From: Streptomyces chilikensis
Lineage (GTDB): Bacteria > Actinomycetota > Actinomycetes > Streptomycetales > Streptomycetaceae
NCBI RefSeq assembly: GCF_001642695.1
Contig: NZ_LWCC02000142.1
Span: 1 to 41,704 of the forward strand
Reading direction: 5' to 3'
DNA: 41,704 nucleotides
Shown: in pieces, positions 7,496-15,927 of the stretch
Layout: every line of letters begins with the position of its first letter
Position numbering within the stretch: position 1 is the first letter of the stretch
The notes under the pieces: model-generated
Told to the model about the DNA's origin: nothing
Database searches by the model: none
Seen by the model: the letters and a program-made list of their open reading frames with translations, nothing else
Program-made: the position numbers and the translations under genes

Positions 7496-9540
7496 CGGGC
7501 TTCCTCGTGGTCGGAGGGCGAGGTGGTGCGCGGGCCGGGGAGCTCGGTGCCGGGGATCGCGGTGTCGGGGGTGAGGCCGTACTGGGCGGCCTGCGCGGCG
7601 AACATGCCCTGGTAGAGGCCGCCCTCGGTGGCCATGAGCTGCTGGTGGGTGCCGTGTTCGACGACGCGTCCTTGGTCGAGGACGTAGATGTGGTCGGCGT
7701 TCATGGTGGCGGCCAGGCGGTGGGTGACGAGGACGACGGCGTGGCCGTCCTGGGCGAGTGACCACAGACCGTCGAAGGCGGCGATCTCCGCGTGCGGGTC
7801 GAGGGCCGCGGTCGGCTCGTCGACCAGCAGGACGGGCGCGTCGCGGTAGAGGGCGCGGGCGGTGCCGAGCTTCTGCCACTGCCCGCCGGACAGTTCGACG
7901 CCGCGCTCGTAGCCCTTGGTGACGATGGAGTCCCAGCCGTGCGGCAGCTTCTCGACCACGTCGGCGATGCCGGCGTCCGCCGCGGCCCGGTGGACGGCGT
8001 CCAGGTCACGGGGGCGGTCGCCGGCGCCGAGGGCGACGTTGGTGGCGGCGGTCATCTGCCAGCGCGGGAAGTCCTGCGCCAGCACGCCGACGGCGGCGAA
8101 CACCTCGCCGCGGTCCGCCTCACGCACCTCGACCCGCTCGCCGCGCCCGCCTTCCCACCACACCTTTCCCTCACCGGGAAGGAGCAGCCCGGCGAGGATC
8201 TTCGTCAGCGTGGTCTTGCCCGAGCCGTTCATCCCCACCAGGGCCGTCACCGCGCCCCGGCGGATCTCGACGCTCACCCCGTCCAGGGCGGGCACGTCGG
8301 CGCCGGGGTAGGTGAAGCTCACGTTCTCGGTCCGCACCGCCCGCACCGGCGCCGGGAGTGGGGCGCCGGTGCGGGGAATGGCGTGCCGGGCGGCGGTCTC
8401 GATGGCGTCCTCGGTGTCGGTGAGGAACAGCAGCTCCTCGTACAGCCCGTTCACCTGCTGCACCAGCGACGACAGCCGCGACGTCGACGTCTGGATGGCG
8501 ACCACCGCCGTCCCGCCCACCGCCAGCGGCAGCCCGCCCGCGGACAGCAGCCACCACAGCACCCCGTAGCAGCCCAGCGACGCGACACCGGCGAAGCCGC
8601 CCGCGACCAGGTCGGTGGCTGCCTGCGCACGTGCCAGACGCCGCTGCTCACCTTCCATCTGCCGGGACATCTCCTCGTACCCCGCCAGCAGGCGGGAGCC
8701 GACCGCGTGCACCCGGATCTCCCCGGCCGCGTGCCGCTGGGTCAGGTTCATCAGCAGCGAGGCGATCGCCCGCCGGTGATCGATCCAGTGCAGCCGCGAG
8801 ATGTACTCCCGCCGTGCCGAGCGGACCGCGCCCCACCCCTTCGGCACGGCGACGACCAGCAGCATCGGCAGCAGCGCCCAGTGCAGCGACACCAGCACCA
8901 CGGCCGCGGCCACCATGCCGATGACCACGCCGCCCACCCCGACCGACAGCCGCAGCATGTTCCGGGCGGAGTCGGTCCCGAACCTCCCCGCCTCCAGGAT
9001 CCGCTGCACGCCCGGCTGCTCGGTCGCCTCCACCTCCACCTCACTGACCGCCGCGTGGTACCGGGCCGACACCGCGCGCTCCACCTGCGGCTCCAGCCGG
9101 CCCGACATCGCGGTCGACCACGCCGCCAGCAACGCCGACACCACCCCCGTCACCACCAGCACCAGCAGCGACGGCAGTGCCTCCCGCAGCTTCCCGGCCG
9201 TCGGGCCGTCCGCGAACAGCTCCGTCAGCACGCGGTTGACCGCCACCAGCCCCCACGCGGCCGTCACCCCCTGCCCGAGCTGCGCGACGATCACCCCGGT
9301 CAGGGCGCGCGGGTCGGCCTGCCATCCGGTCCGCAGCACCATTCCCACCATGCGCGGCAGGGCGGCCGCCATGTGCCCGAACCCGAGCCGGGCCATCGAT
9401 CCTTCGTGACGGACGAACGAGTAGTCGTAGCGCAGCCGGCCGCCGAACAGCTCGCGCTCGGCGTCGGAGATCGTTTCCTCGGCGGCTGCGGCCTTCTTGC
9501 CGTGCTCGGCCGGGTCCGTGGAAGCTCTGGACGATGTCAA
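7492..9540 (-). CDS. ABC exporter, fused membrane and ATPase domains
   Basis: 682 residues. I chose TTG 9540 as start because GGAGGGGGC lies 3-11 bases ahead and no in-frame ATG has a comparable site. The membrane half (about 55-350) has segments such as LPSLLVLVVTGVVSALLAAW, VVIGMVAAAVVLVSLHWALL and YGVLWWLLSAGGLPLAVGG. The ATPase half has Walker A GMNGSGKTT (436-444), Q-loop AQDFPRW (489-494), signature LSGGQ (550-554), Walker B VLLVDEP (570-576) and H607. The layout is that of MsbA/LanT-type exporters without a peptidase domain. It heads the operon and presumably exports a product modified by the downstream kinase and methyltransferase, or protects against one. Confidence 0.9.
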   Translation of the reverse strand: MTSSRASTDPAEHGKKAAAAEETISDAERELFGGRLRYDYSFVRHEGSMARLGFGHMAAALPRMVGMVLRTGWQADPRALTGVIVAQLGQGVTAAWGLVAVNRVLTELFADGPTAGKLREALPSLLVLVVTGVVSALLAAWSTAMSGRLEPQVERAVSARYHAAVSEVEVEATEQPGVQRILEAGRFGTDSARNMLRLSVGVGGVVIGMVAAAVVLVSLHWALLPMLLVVAVPKGWGAVRSARREYISRLHWIDHRRAIASLLMNLTQRHAAGEIRVHAVGSRLLAGYEEMSRQMEGEQRRLARAQAATDLVAGGFAGVASLGCYGVLWWLLSAGGLPLAVGGTAVVAIQTSTSRLSSLVQQVNGLYEELLFLTDTEDAIETAARHAIPRTGAPLPAPVRAVRTENVSFTYPGADVPALDGVSVEIRRGAVTALVGMNGSGKTTLTKILAGLLLPGEGKVWWEGGRGERVEVREADRGEVFAAVGVLAQDFPRWQMTAATNVALGAGDRPRDLDAVHRAAADAGIADVVEKLPHGWDSIVTKGYERGVELSGGQWQKLGTARALYRDAPVLLVDEPTAALDPHAEIAAFDGLWSLAQDGHAVVLVTHRLAATMNADHIYVLDQGRVVEHGTHQQLMATEGGLYQGMFAAQAAQYGLTPDTAIPGTELPGPRTTSPSDHEEAR

Positions 9541-10089
9541 CGTGCCCCCTCCTGGAGTGAACGGGCGGTGCACCGGGCCCAACGACACAGACCCGAATCT
9601 CGAACACACGTCTTTCGGACGAACAGCGCACCCCGGACCTGGGCGGGTCAGCGAAGGTGCGCGATGCACGGACCCTTGCGGCGCGGGAGTGCCTGCCGAG
9701 CGGCGGATGGCCAAAACGCCGGTGGCCCAGCGGTGGGGTGGAGAGCCGTGGGACCGGCTCGCCCTCCCGCAGGACGCACGCCACCGCGTTCGCCGGAGCG
9801 GCGCCCGGCCCGTCCGGCCCGTCCGGCCGGATCCCCCGCCACCGATCGGCCGTTCCACGCCTCGAAGGCGACGGTCCTCTTCTTGCTGCGCTTCGAAGGC
9901 GCCGGTCCCCTTCTCGGTCATGTCTCGCACGGGCTTCTCCGCCTCGTCGAGCGCCCGTCGTACCCGGGTGGACGCCCCTCGGCCGATCCTCGGTGGTTCC
10001 GCATCGCGGACGAAGGCCGGGTCAGGGAAGTCCCGGCCGCTGCCGGGCCCGGCCGGGACGGAGAGGCCGGCCACCGGTCCTGACGCGGG
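9541..10089. other. intergenic region between caspase gene end and exporter start
   Basis: About 550 bp. It must hold the exporter promoter and ribosome site (GGAGGGGG at 9544-9551). On the minus strand a frame around 9860-10074 contains a charged stretch (RALDEAEKPVRDMTEKGTGA), but there is no ribosome site or recognisable family. I do not call a gene. Confidence 0.4.
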
Positions 10090-13000
10090 TCAGCCGCAGG
10101 AGCTCCGGTGTTCCAGATGCGGGAACAGGACCTGCCACCGTTCCTCGGGCACGCTCATGGGGAAGGACTCGCACATCGCCTCATGCAGCCGGTCGGCGTC
10201 GAAGTCGAGGAAGTACATCGCCTCCCCGTCGTCGTCGTCGATGACCGCTCCCATCCAGCGGGGCTTTCCGCCCGGCGAGCCGGCGGGGGGAACCACCACG
10301 GATTCCACTCCGTCCAGGCGGACGAACGCCGGGGTGTCCCACCGACCGTCCTTCCCGACGGACCACAGACTCGGAGGGTTGCCCGTCACCGCGAGGCGGG
10401 CGTCCGCCGTCAGCCGGATCGAGCTCACCTGGTGATCGAGCCGGATGGCCCGCTTCCTGCGGGGCGCGAAGGGGTCGGTGACGTCCCAGAACTGGAGGGT
10501 GCCGTCGCCCAGTGAGGTCGCCAGCTCTCCTTCCACGGTGGGCATGTAACCGCCCGGCGCGGCCGGCAGTTCCGACGCTTCGGCGGGGTGGCCGGGCCGG
10601 GACACGTCCCACAGCCGTACACCGGCACCCACCGATTCGGTGAGCAGCAGCCGTGAGGACGAGACGAAGCCCGCTCCGGCCCCTGACGCCGCCTCCTCGA
10701 TCAGGCCGCCCTCGCGCGGACGGGCCGGGTCGGAGACGTCCCAGAACCTCAGGTGCCGTCCGTCCTCGATCGTGGCGAGCGTCCGGTCGCCCGCGAACCA
10801 CGCCTGCCCGGTGTTGAACGGCTGGGTCTTCAGGGGCAACTCGATGCTGCCGCGACGGACCGGCTTCATGGGGTCCCGCAGGTCCCAGAGCGTCACCCCG
10901 CCCTCCTCCCGGGAGCCCGCCGCGAGCAACCGGTTGTCGGGGCTGACGACGGCGACCGGCGTGTCGGCGGTGACCGGGACGGGTGTGCTCCTGCGCACGG
11001 CACCGTGGTCACCGAACGACCAGAGCTGGAAGGTGTGCTCCTCGCCTCCGGCCCAGTGGTGCGCGAGCAGCACAGGGGAGTCCAGGCGGGTGAGGAAGTA
11101 CTTCGCCTCCCACTTCTCGGGCATCGTGTGGCGCGCCATGGGCGCCGCGGGGTTCCGGACGTCCCAGACGCGGGTGGCCCCCCGGCGGATGTCCTGGGTG
11201 AGGACCAGGGTGCCGTCCGCCGTGAAGGCGCCGGTTCCCGCTTGGGCGCCGGAGGACGGGCTGCCCGGGACGGACGGCGCCCAAGGGGTCTCGGGCCACA
11301 GCTGTATCTCACCGCCGACGTCGCCGGCGGCCAGGTACGTGCCGTCGGGGCGGTAGGCGACCGCCCGGGTCTCCTCCAGCGCGGGCAGCCGTGCGAGGTT
11401 CGCCGACGTGGAGTCCGCCAGCCGGGAGACGTCCGCCGTCGCGTCGATCCGGTTGACGCCCGCGCTCCTGTTGGCCGCGGCGAGGAACCGGCCGTCGCGG
11501 CTGAAGGCGAGCGACGGGGTGTCGTCCCGGGTGAACGATTCCCAGTCCTCCATCCGCACCCGCCGTAGCTGCCGGCCGTCCACGACCTCCCACCAGGCGA
11601 CCTTGGACCAGGCACCGGCCGCGACGACCAGGTCCTGCCGCGGATGCGCCGCCACCGACATCACCGTGTCGGCCGGTTCCGTGTCCCGCAGGACGGGGCG
11701 GGCGGCATCGCGCACGTCCCAGAGCCGGACCTGTGCCGGCTGCTTGCGGCCGTCCCGGTCCTCGCCGTTGCCGTTCCCGGTCACCAGGCCGTGCCCGTCG
11801 CGGGTGAACGCCAGCGAGATCAGATCGGCCGACGCGACCTCGCGGTCGGCGCGTTGCCGCGGGGAGGCCGGGTCGCGCACGTCCCAGAGCCGGAGCCGCC
11901 CGTCCTGGCTGCCCGCGGCCAGGGTCCTGCCGTCGCCGCTGAACGCGACGCTGTACGTCCTGGCCCCGTCCAGGACGGTCCGGGACACCTGCCGGGGCCG
12001 CTGCGGATCCTCGGTGTCCCAGAGCGTCAGGGCCGTCGGCGACACGGCGGCCAGCAGCGGGCGCGTCGGGTGATAGGCCAGCGCCGCGTTGCCCTCCGCC
12101 TTCCACGCGTCCGCCTCGACCGGCACCGAGGGCTTCGTCACGTCCCACAGCTGGATCCGGCCGCGCCGGTGACCGGCGGCCAGGGTCCGCCCGTCAGGGC
12201 TGTAGGCCAGGTTGAGGACCGGTTCGCGGTGTTCCCCGGCGGGCGCCAGCCGCACCGGTGCGAGCGTCGTCGCCGCGGCGTACAGGCTCGACCGGGTCTC
12301 CGGCGTCCGGGCCGTCCGGTACGCGGCCAGGCTCAGGTGCAACGCGGTCTGCGGATCGCTGGGCCGCAGCTGGTCCGCCTTCGTCGCCAGTTCCCTGGCG
12401 ATGAGGTCGAGTTCACGTTCGGCGGCCCGTCCGTTCTCGCGGAACGCCCAGCCCGCGAGGACCGACGCCACCAGTGCCAGGGCCGACAGCCCGGCCACCC
12501 ATGCCCGGGTGACCAGCCGCCTGCGCCGCTGCGCCCGGTCGCTCGCGTCGACGAAGTCCCGCACCACGGGCCGGACGGGAACCTGCGGCACCGCGGCGGC
12601 CGCCGAGGACGTGGGGCCGGCGGACTCCGCCCGCCCCGGGCGGCGGCCGGCGGCGTGGCCGACGAGACGACGGGCCTGCTCCAGGCTGTCGTCCTCCCAG
12701 AGCCCGCTGCCGTTCTCGGCCCACGACTCGGCGGCCTCGGTCAGCCGGCGCAGTCGCAGCAACTGGTCGCGTGCCTCTTCGATCCAGCCGGTCAGCCGCC
12801 GCCAGGCGTGCAGCAGCGAGTCGTGGCCCAGGCGCGCCGAGCCGTCCTCGTCCACCACCGCGAGACGCGCGTCGGCCAGCCGGCGCAGCAGGTCCTCACT
12901 TCCCGCGGTCTCCTCGCGGCTTACGGTCCGGCGCACCAGCCGTCCTTCACCGTCGGCCACCCGCACCATCGCCAGCATCAGCTGCCGCAGCCGGGCCCGG

Positions 13001-14718
13001 CCGCTTTCGTCGAGACCGTCGTGGATGCGCTCCGCCGTGCGGGCCACGGCGTCCCGGATGCCGCCCGTCTCCTGGTAGGCGGCATGGGTCAGCTCCGTGC
13101 CGCGACGGCGCAGCCAGATCTCCCGCAACACGTGGGCGAGGAACGGCAGCGCGGCCGCGTCACCCGCTCCGCCGCCCCCTCGTTCCTCGGTCACCTCGCG
13201 GCACAGCAGTTCGGGGACGCCGGGTTCCCAGCGCAGGCCCACCTGGTGGGCCGGGGCGACCACGGCGGCCTGGATCTCGGCCTTCCCCAGGGCGGGAACG
13301 GTGAAGTGGCCGGCACCGGCGAGCGGAGCCAGGTACGGGTCCTTCAACAGGTCGTCGTAGTAGTCGGCCCGGAGGGCCAGGACGATGCGGGGGCCTTCGG
13401 CCGCGGAGAGGACGGTGGCGAAGCGCCGCCGCTCGTCGGGATCGTCGCAGTGGGTGAAGTACTCCTCCAGCTGGTCGACGACCAGCACCGAGGGCGCCCG
13501 GCGGCCGGCGGGGAGCCCGCTGCCGACGGTGGCGCCACCGGCCTCGTCGGCACCGCCGTCCTCGGAGGCGCCGGCGGGGAAGCGCCCCCGCTCCATCTCC
13601 CGCACGGTCTCGGAGACGGGAAGCCCCACCGCCGCCGCCCAGTCCTCCGCCAGCGTCCTGAAGGGACGCTGCCCCGGCGACGGCACGATGCGTACCGGTC
13701 CGAGCCCCGCCGACTCCGCCTCGACGCCGAGTCCGGCCCGCAGCAGCGAGGACTTCCCCACCCCCGACGTGCCGATGACCAGCAGCGGGCGGGCCGGCCG
13801 GGTGTCCGCCAAGCGCCCGAGCAGAGCCCGCGTCACCTCCTCGCGGCCGAAGAACCAGCGGTGCTGTTCGGGCAGGAAGGGCACGAGACCCGGGTACGGG
13901 CACACCGCGTCCGGGTCCTCCGCCGGCGGTCCGGGCTCCGGTTCCGGCCGTGACGGGTAGCGGCGGTTGGCGGTGAGCACCAGATCGCCCATCCGCGCGG
14001 TGCCGCCGCCGTACGGCCGGGCGGCCGCGCCCTGGAGCCTCTGGTCGAGCAGACGGTAGGCCCCGGCCAGCGTCAGCCATTTCGCGCCGCCCGGGTCGCC
14101 CTCCCGCAGCAGCCGCAGCAGGTGTCCCGTGAAGAGGGTGAACTCCGCGTCCGGTGGTGCGTAGGCGAGCGTGTTGCGCTGGGTGGCGGCCAGCAGGTAG
14201 CTGCCGTCCGGGCGGGAGCCGCCGAACAGGTCCGCCGACGGCGGCCGGCCCGGTTCCCGCGCGTTGCCCGCGAAGCAGCAGTCCAGGATCACCACCGGGT
14301 CGGCGGCGCCGTCGCTCAGGTACCGCTCGACCTCCGCGTACGGCACCGCGTGGGCGGTGTCGGTGAGGGACCTGGTCGCCGCCGTCGCGAGGTAGGGCCG
14401 TCCGCCGGGGCCGCGGAGTCCGTGGCCGATGAAGCAGAACAGGACCGCGCCTCTGCCCGGGCGGCCCTCCGCGGGCGCCGCCCGGTCGACCGCCTCCGTC
14501 AGGGCCTCGAGCACCTCGCTGGGCGACGTCGGGTCGGTGAGCAGGGTGACCCGGTCCTCCATGCCGCACACCGTGCTCAGCGTCTCGGCCAAGGCCTCGG
14601 CCGATGCCACCGCGGAGGGGAGGCCGGGAAGCAGGTCGCCCGGATGACGGCCCGTCCCCACCACCACCGCGTGACAGGCGGGTGCCGCCAGGTCACCCGT
14701 CACGCCCGGTAAGGCCAT
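10090..14718 (-). CDS. caspase-like/nSTAND NTPase/WD40-repeat protein
   Basis: 1542 residues. Caspase-like peptidase domain at about 12-250: catalytic His in FCFIGHGLRG (H99) and Cys in VVILDCCFAG (C148 in DxCxxG register). nSTAND-type NTPase at about 272-690: CPYPGLVPFLPEQHRWFFGR leads into Walker A IGTSGVGKSS (315-324) and Walker B VLVVDQLEE (411-419). One membrane helix at about 736-757 (VTRAWVAGLSALALVASVLA). From about 820 to 1490 there is a run of WD40 blades (repeated LAAGS.DGR..LWDV.DP). Established logic of such proteins: ligand sensed by WD40, NTP-driven oligomerisation, protease release. It begins 2 bp after the EACC1 gene and is surely co-translated. Likely a phage-defence or regulated-death effector; the trigger and protease targets are unknown. 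Confidence 0.92.
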   Translation of the reverse strand: MALPGVTGDLAAPACHAVVVGTGRHPGDLLPGLPSAVASAEALAETLSTVCGMEDRVTLLTDPTSPSEVLEALTEAVDRAAPAEGRPGRGAVLFCFIGHGLRGPGGRPYLATAATRSLTDTAHAVPYAEVERYLSDGAADPVVILDCCFAGNAREPGRPPSADLFGGSRPDGSYLLAATQRNTLAYAPPDAEFTLFTGHLLRLLREGDPGGAKWLTLAGAYRLLDQRLQGAAARPYGGGTARMGDLVLTANRRYPSRPEPEPGPPAEDPDAVCPYPGLVPFLPEQHRWFFGREEVTRALLGRLADTRPARPLLVIGTSGVGKSSLLRAGLGVEAESAGLGPVRIVPSPGQRPFRTLAEDWAAAVGLPVSETVREMERGRFPAGASEDGGADEAGGATVGSGLPAGRRAPSVLVVDQLEEYFTHCDDPDERRRFATVLSAAEGPRIVLALRADYYDDLLKDPYLAPLAGAGHFTVPALGKAEIQAAVVAPAHQVGLRWEPGVPELLCREVTEERGGGGAGDAAALPFLAHVLREIWLRRRGTELTHAAYQETGGIRDAVARTAERIHDGLDESGRARLRQLMLAMVRVADGEGRLVRRTVSREETAGSEDLLRRLADARLAVVDEDGSARLGHDSLLHAWRRLTGWIEEARDQLLRLRRLTEAAESWAENGSGLWEDDSLEQARRLVGHAAGRRPGRAESAGPTSSAAAAVPQVPVRPVVRDFVDASDRAQRRRRLVTRAWVAGLSALALVASVLAGWAFRENGRAAERELDLIARELATKADQLRPSDPQTALHLSLAAYRTARTPETRSSLYAAATTLAPVRLAPAGEHREPVLNLAYSPDGRTLAAGHRRGRIQLWDVTKPSVPVEADAWKAEGNAALAYHPTRPLLAAVSPTALTLWDTEDPQRPRQVSRTVLDGARTYSVAFSGDGRTLAAGSQDGRLRLWDVRDPASPRQRADREVASADLISLAFTRDGHGLVTGNGNGEDRDGRKQPAQVRLWDVRDAARPVLRDTEPADTVMSVAAHPRQDLVVAAGAWSKVAWWEVVDGRQLRRVRMEDWESFTRDDTPSLAFSRDGRFLAAANRSAGVNRIDATADVSRLADSTSANLARLPALEETRAVAYRPDGTYLAAGDVGGEIQLWPETPWAPSVPGSPSSGAQAGTGAFTADGTLVLTQDIRRGATRVWDVRNPAAPMARHTMPEKWEAKYFLTRLDSPVLLAHHWAGGEEHTFQLWSFGDHGAVRRSTPVPVTADTPVAVVSPDNRLLAAGSREEGGVTLWDLRDPMKPVRRGSIELPLKTQPFNTGQAWFAGDRTLATIEDGRHLRFWDVSDPARPREGGLIEEAASGAGAGFVSSSRLLLTESVGAGVRLWDVSRPGHPAEASELPAAPGGYMPTVEGELATSLGDGTLQFWDVTDPFAPRRKRAIRLDHQVSSIRLTADARLAVTGNPPSLWSVGKDGRWDTPAFVRLDGVESVVVPPAGSPGGKPRWMGAVIDDDDGEAMYFLDFDADRLHEAMCESFPMSVPEERWQVLFPHLEHRSSCG

Positions 14719-14720
14719 CG

Positions 14721-15200
14721 TCAGCTCACCCCGTCGTCCCGGCCACGGTCTTCGTCCCTCCTGCCGCCGCCGTCACCGTCCCCGTCGGTCCGGCCGGCCT
14801 CCTCGGCCTTCTCCCCGTCGTCGCGTTCATCGCCCAGTTCCCTGACGATCTGCCGGGCCAGTTCGGCCGCGCCCTCGGCGGACAGCCCGCGCACCCGCTC
14901 GGAGGACACGACGATCCGTGTGCCGTCCGGCCGGCGGATGGTGACGGTCTGGTTCCCGCGCCGCGTCTGGAGCCACGCGACCACCGCGGCCCCGAACACC
15001 GCGACCGTTCCCTCGGGTTCCAGCAGAAGGGTGACCAGCTCGTACAGCGCGCCCATCTCGCCGTCGTCCGGGCGGCCGGGCGGCTCCCGCAGGGCGACCG
15101 CGCGCAGCTCCGGATCCTCGCGCAGCCAGGCGTACAGATCGTCTGCCTCCGCCACCGGATCGGCATGGCCGGCCGCTTCCACGGCCAGGGTGACTCTCAC
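14721..15200 (-). CDS. EACC1-like effector-associated component
   Basis: 159 residues from GTG 15200, behind GGGGGAGGAACGAGA. The strand pattern is VRVTLAVEAAGHADP, DDLYAWLREDPELRAVAL, MGALYELVTLLLEPEGTVAV, VVAWLQTRRGNQTVTIRRPD, and RIVVSSERVRGLSAEGAAEL. This fits the effector-associated constant component (EACC1) proteins, which have an N-terminal strand region, a hydrophobic helix and a basic strand pair (TVTIRRPDGTRIVV). The tail (DERDDGEKAEEAGRTDGDGD…) is acidic and disordered. EACC1 proteins are predicted companions of peptidase/STAND conflict systems, and here the gene immediately precedes such a protein. The molecular role (adaptor or trigger) is not established. Confidence 0.8.
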   Translation of the reverse strand: MRVTLAVEAAGHADPVAEADDLYAWLREDPELRAVALREPPGRPDDGEMGALYELVTLLLEPEGTVAVFGAAVVAWLQTRRGNQTVTIRRPDGTRIVVSSERVRGLSAEGAAELARQIVRELGDERDDGEKAEEAGRTDGDGDGGGRRDEDRGRDDGVS

Positions 15201-15230
15201 TCTCGTTCCTCCCCCGGAACTCCAGCGCCC

Positions 15231-15247
15231 TGACGTCCGAGACGTCA
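15231..15247. promoter_or_regulatory. TGACGTC inverted repeat upstream of EACC1 gene
   Basis: TGACGTC-cga-GACGTCA is a perfect 7-bp inverted repeat 31-47 bp before the EACC1 start, in the likely leader or promoter. A regulator site is plausible; the regulator is unknown. Confidence 0.4.
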
Positions 15248-15327
15248 CAGAGAACAGAGAGGGGCAACCTAGCAGCACACGCGTTCAGGCGACAGCGGTT
15301 ACCAGGCCGTCTCCGGTCATGCCCTGA

Positions 15328-15369
15328 CCGGCGGCCGGCGGCCGGCGGCCGGCGGCCGGCGGCCGGCGG
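15328..15369. repeat. six tandem copies of a 7-bp repeat
   Basis: The unit ccggcgg is repeated six times without change over 42 bp, in the gap between the EACC1 operon promoter and the end of the merR-like gene. It can fold extensively and is prone to slippage. Confidence 0.9.
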
Positions 15370-15450
15370 GCCAGCGGCAGGGCCGGTGTCCTGCGCCAGG
15401 AGTTCGGTTGATGAGGAGGCTGTTCCTCTTTCGAACCCCGGCGCAGGGTT

Positions 15451-15864
15451 CTAACTCATCCGGTCGACAACCTCGCAGAGCTTGCCGGTAGAGGTGATCT
15501 CCGTCAGGTAGCCGCGCAGTGCGGCCACTCGGCGCTCAGCCTCGTCCATCAATTCGTGAGCGATCTTGGCCCAGTCGTCGGGCTGGGGATCAGGGGGCAA
15601 GTCGGTGAGCAGTTCTGCGATCTCGCGAACGGTCAAGCCGATGCCCTGGGCCAACTTGGCCACCTTGATCCGACACGCCGCCGACTGATCAAAGACCCGG
15701 TGGTTGACGCTGGTTCGTTCTGCCTCGATCACGCCGTACCGCTCATAGAAGCGCACTGCCGAAGTGGCAATTCCTGACTCCCGAGCGACGTCGCCAACAG
15801 TCAAGCCGGCTTCGCGTGGACCAGCGGCCGGCGGCGCATCAGCCAGATTCCTGGTGTCTGCCAT
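15451..15864 (-). CDS. MerR-family transcriptional regulator
   Basis: 137 residues from ATG 15864, with GGGAGAG ahead. The winged helix is LTVGDVARESGIATSAVRFY (residues 25-44), continuing ERYGVIEAERTSVNHRVFD; the effector arm is CRIKVAKLAQGIGLTVREIA and a C-terminal coiled-coil-like helix ending in CEVVDRMS. Only two Cys (one in the DNA-binding half) are present, so it is not a SoxR-type iron-sulfur or a classic metal-binding MerR. It is divergent from the ABM-like gene at 15928, and the 63-bp gap holds a probable operator. The likely role is control of that gene. Confidence 0.88.
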   Translation of the reverse strand: MADTRNLADAPPAAGPREAGLTVGDVARESGIATSAVRFYERYGVIEAERTSVNHRVFDQSAACRIKVAKLAQGIGLTVREIAELLTDLPPDPQPDDWAKIAHELMDEAERRVAALRGYLTEITSTGKLCEVVDRMS

Positions 15865-15895
15865 GACGACACTCTCCCACCGCCGGGGCCTTGCC

Positions 15896-15911
15896 TTCAA
15901 CAAATGTTTAA
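15896..15911. promoter_or_regulatory. probable MerR operator between divergent genes
   Basis: TTCAACA-AA-TGTTTAA is a palindrome with one mismatch, markedly AT-rich for this genome, and lies in the 63-bp gap between the merR-like start (15864) and the ABM-like start (15928). MerR regulators typically bind such a dyad in the spacer of the promoter they control. Confidence 0.55.
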
Positions 15912-15927
15912 CGTCCAGAGTGGAGGC

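Noticed and set aside
7792-10083. 763-codon open frame on the plus strand
   Set aside because: It is antisense to the ABC exporter, whose Walker, Q-loop and signature motifs are all clear. The antisense translation is Arg/His/Pro-rich without domains, a usual effect of high GC.
11644-13953. 769-codon open frame on the plus strand
   Set aside because: It lies antisense to the caspase-STAND-WD40 gene, with no domain and no ribosome site.
15328-15369. Short tandem repeat considered as a CRISPR array
   Set aside because: The 7-bp units have no spacers, and no cas genes are near.
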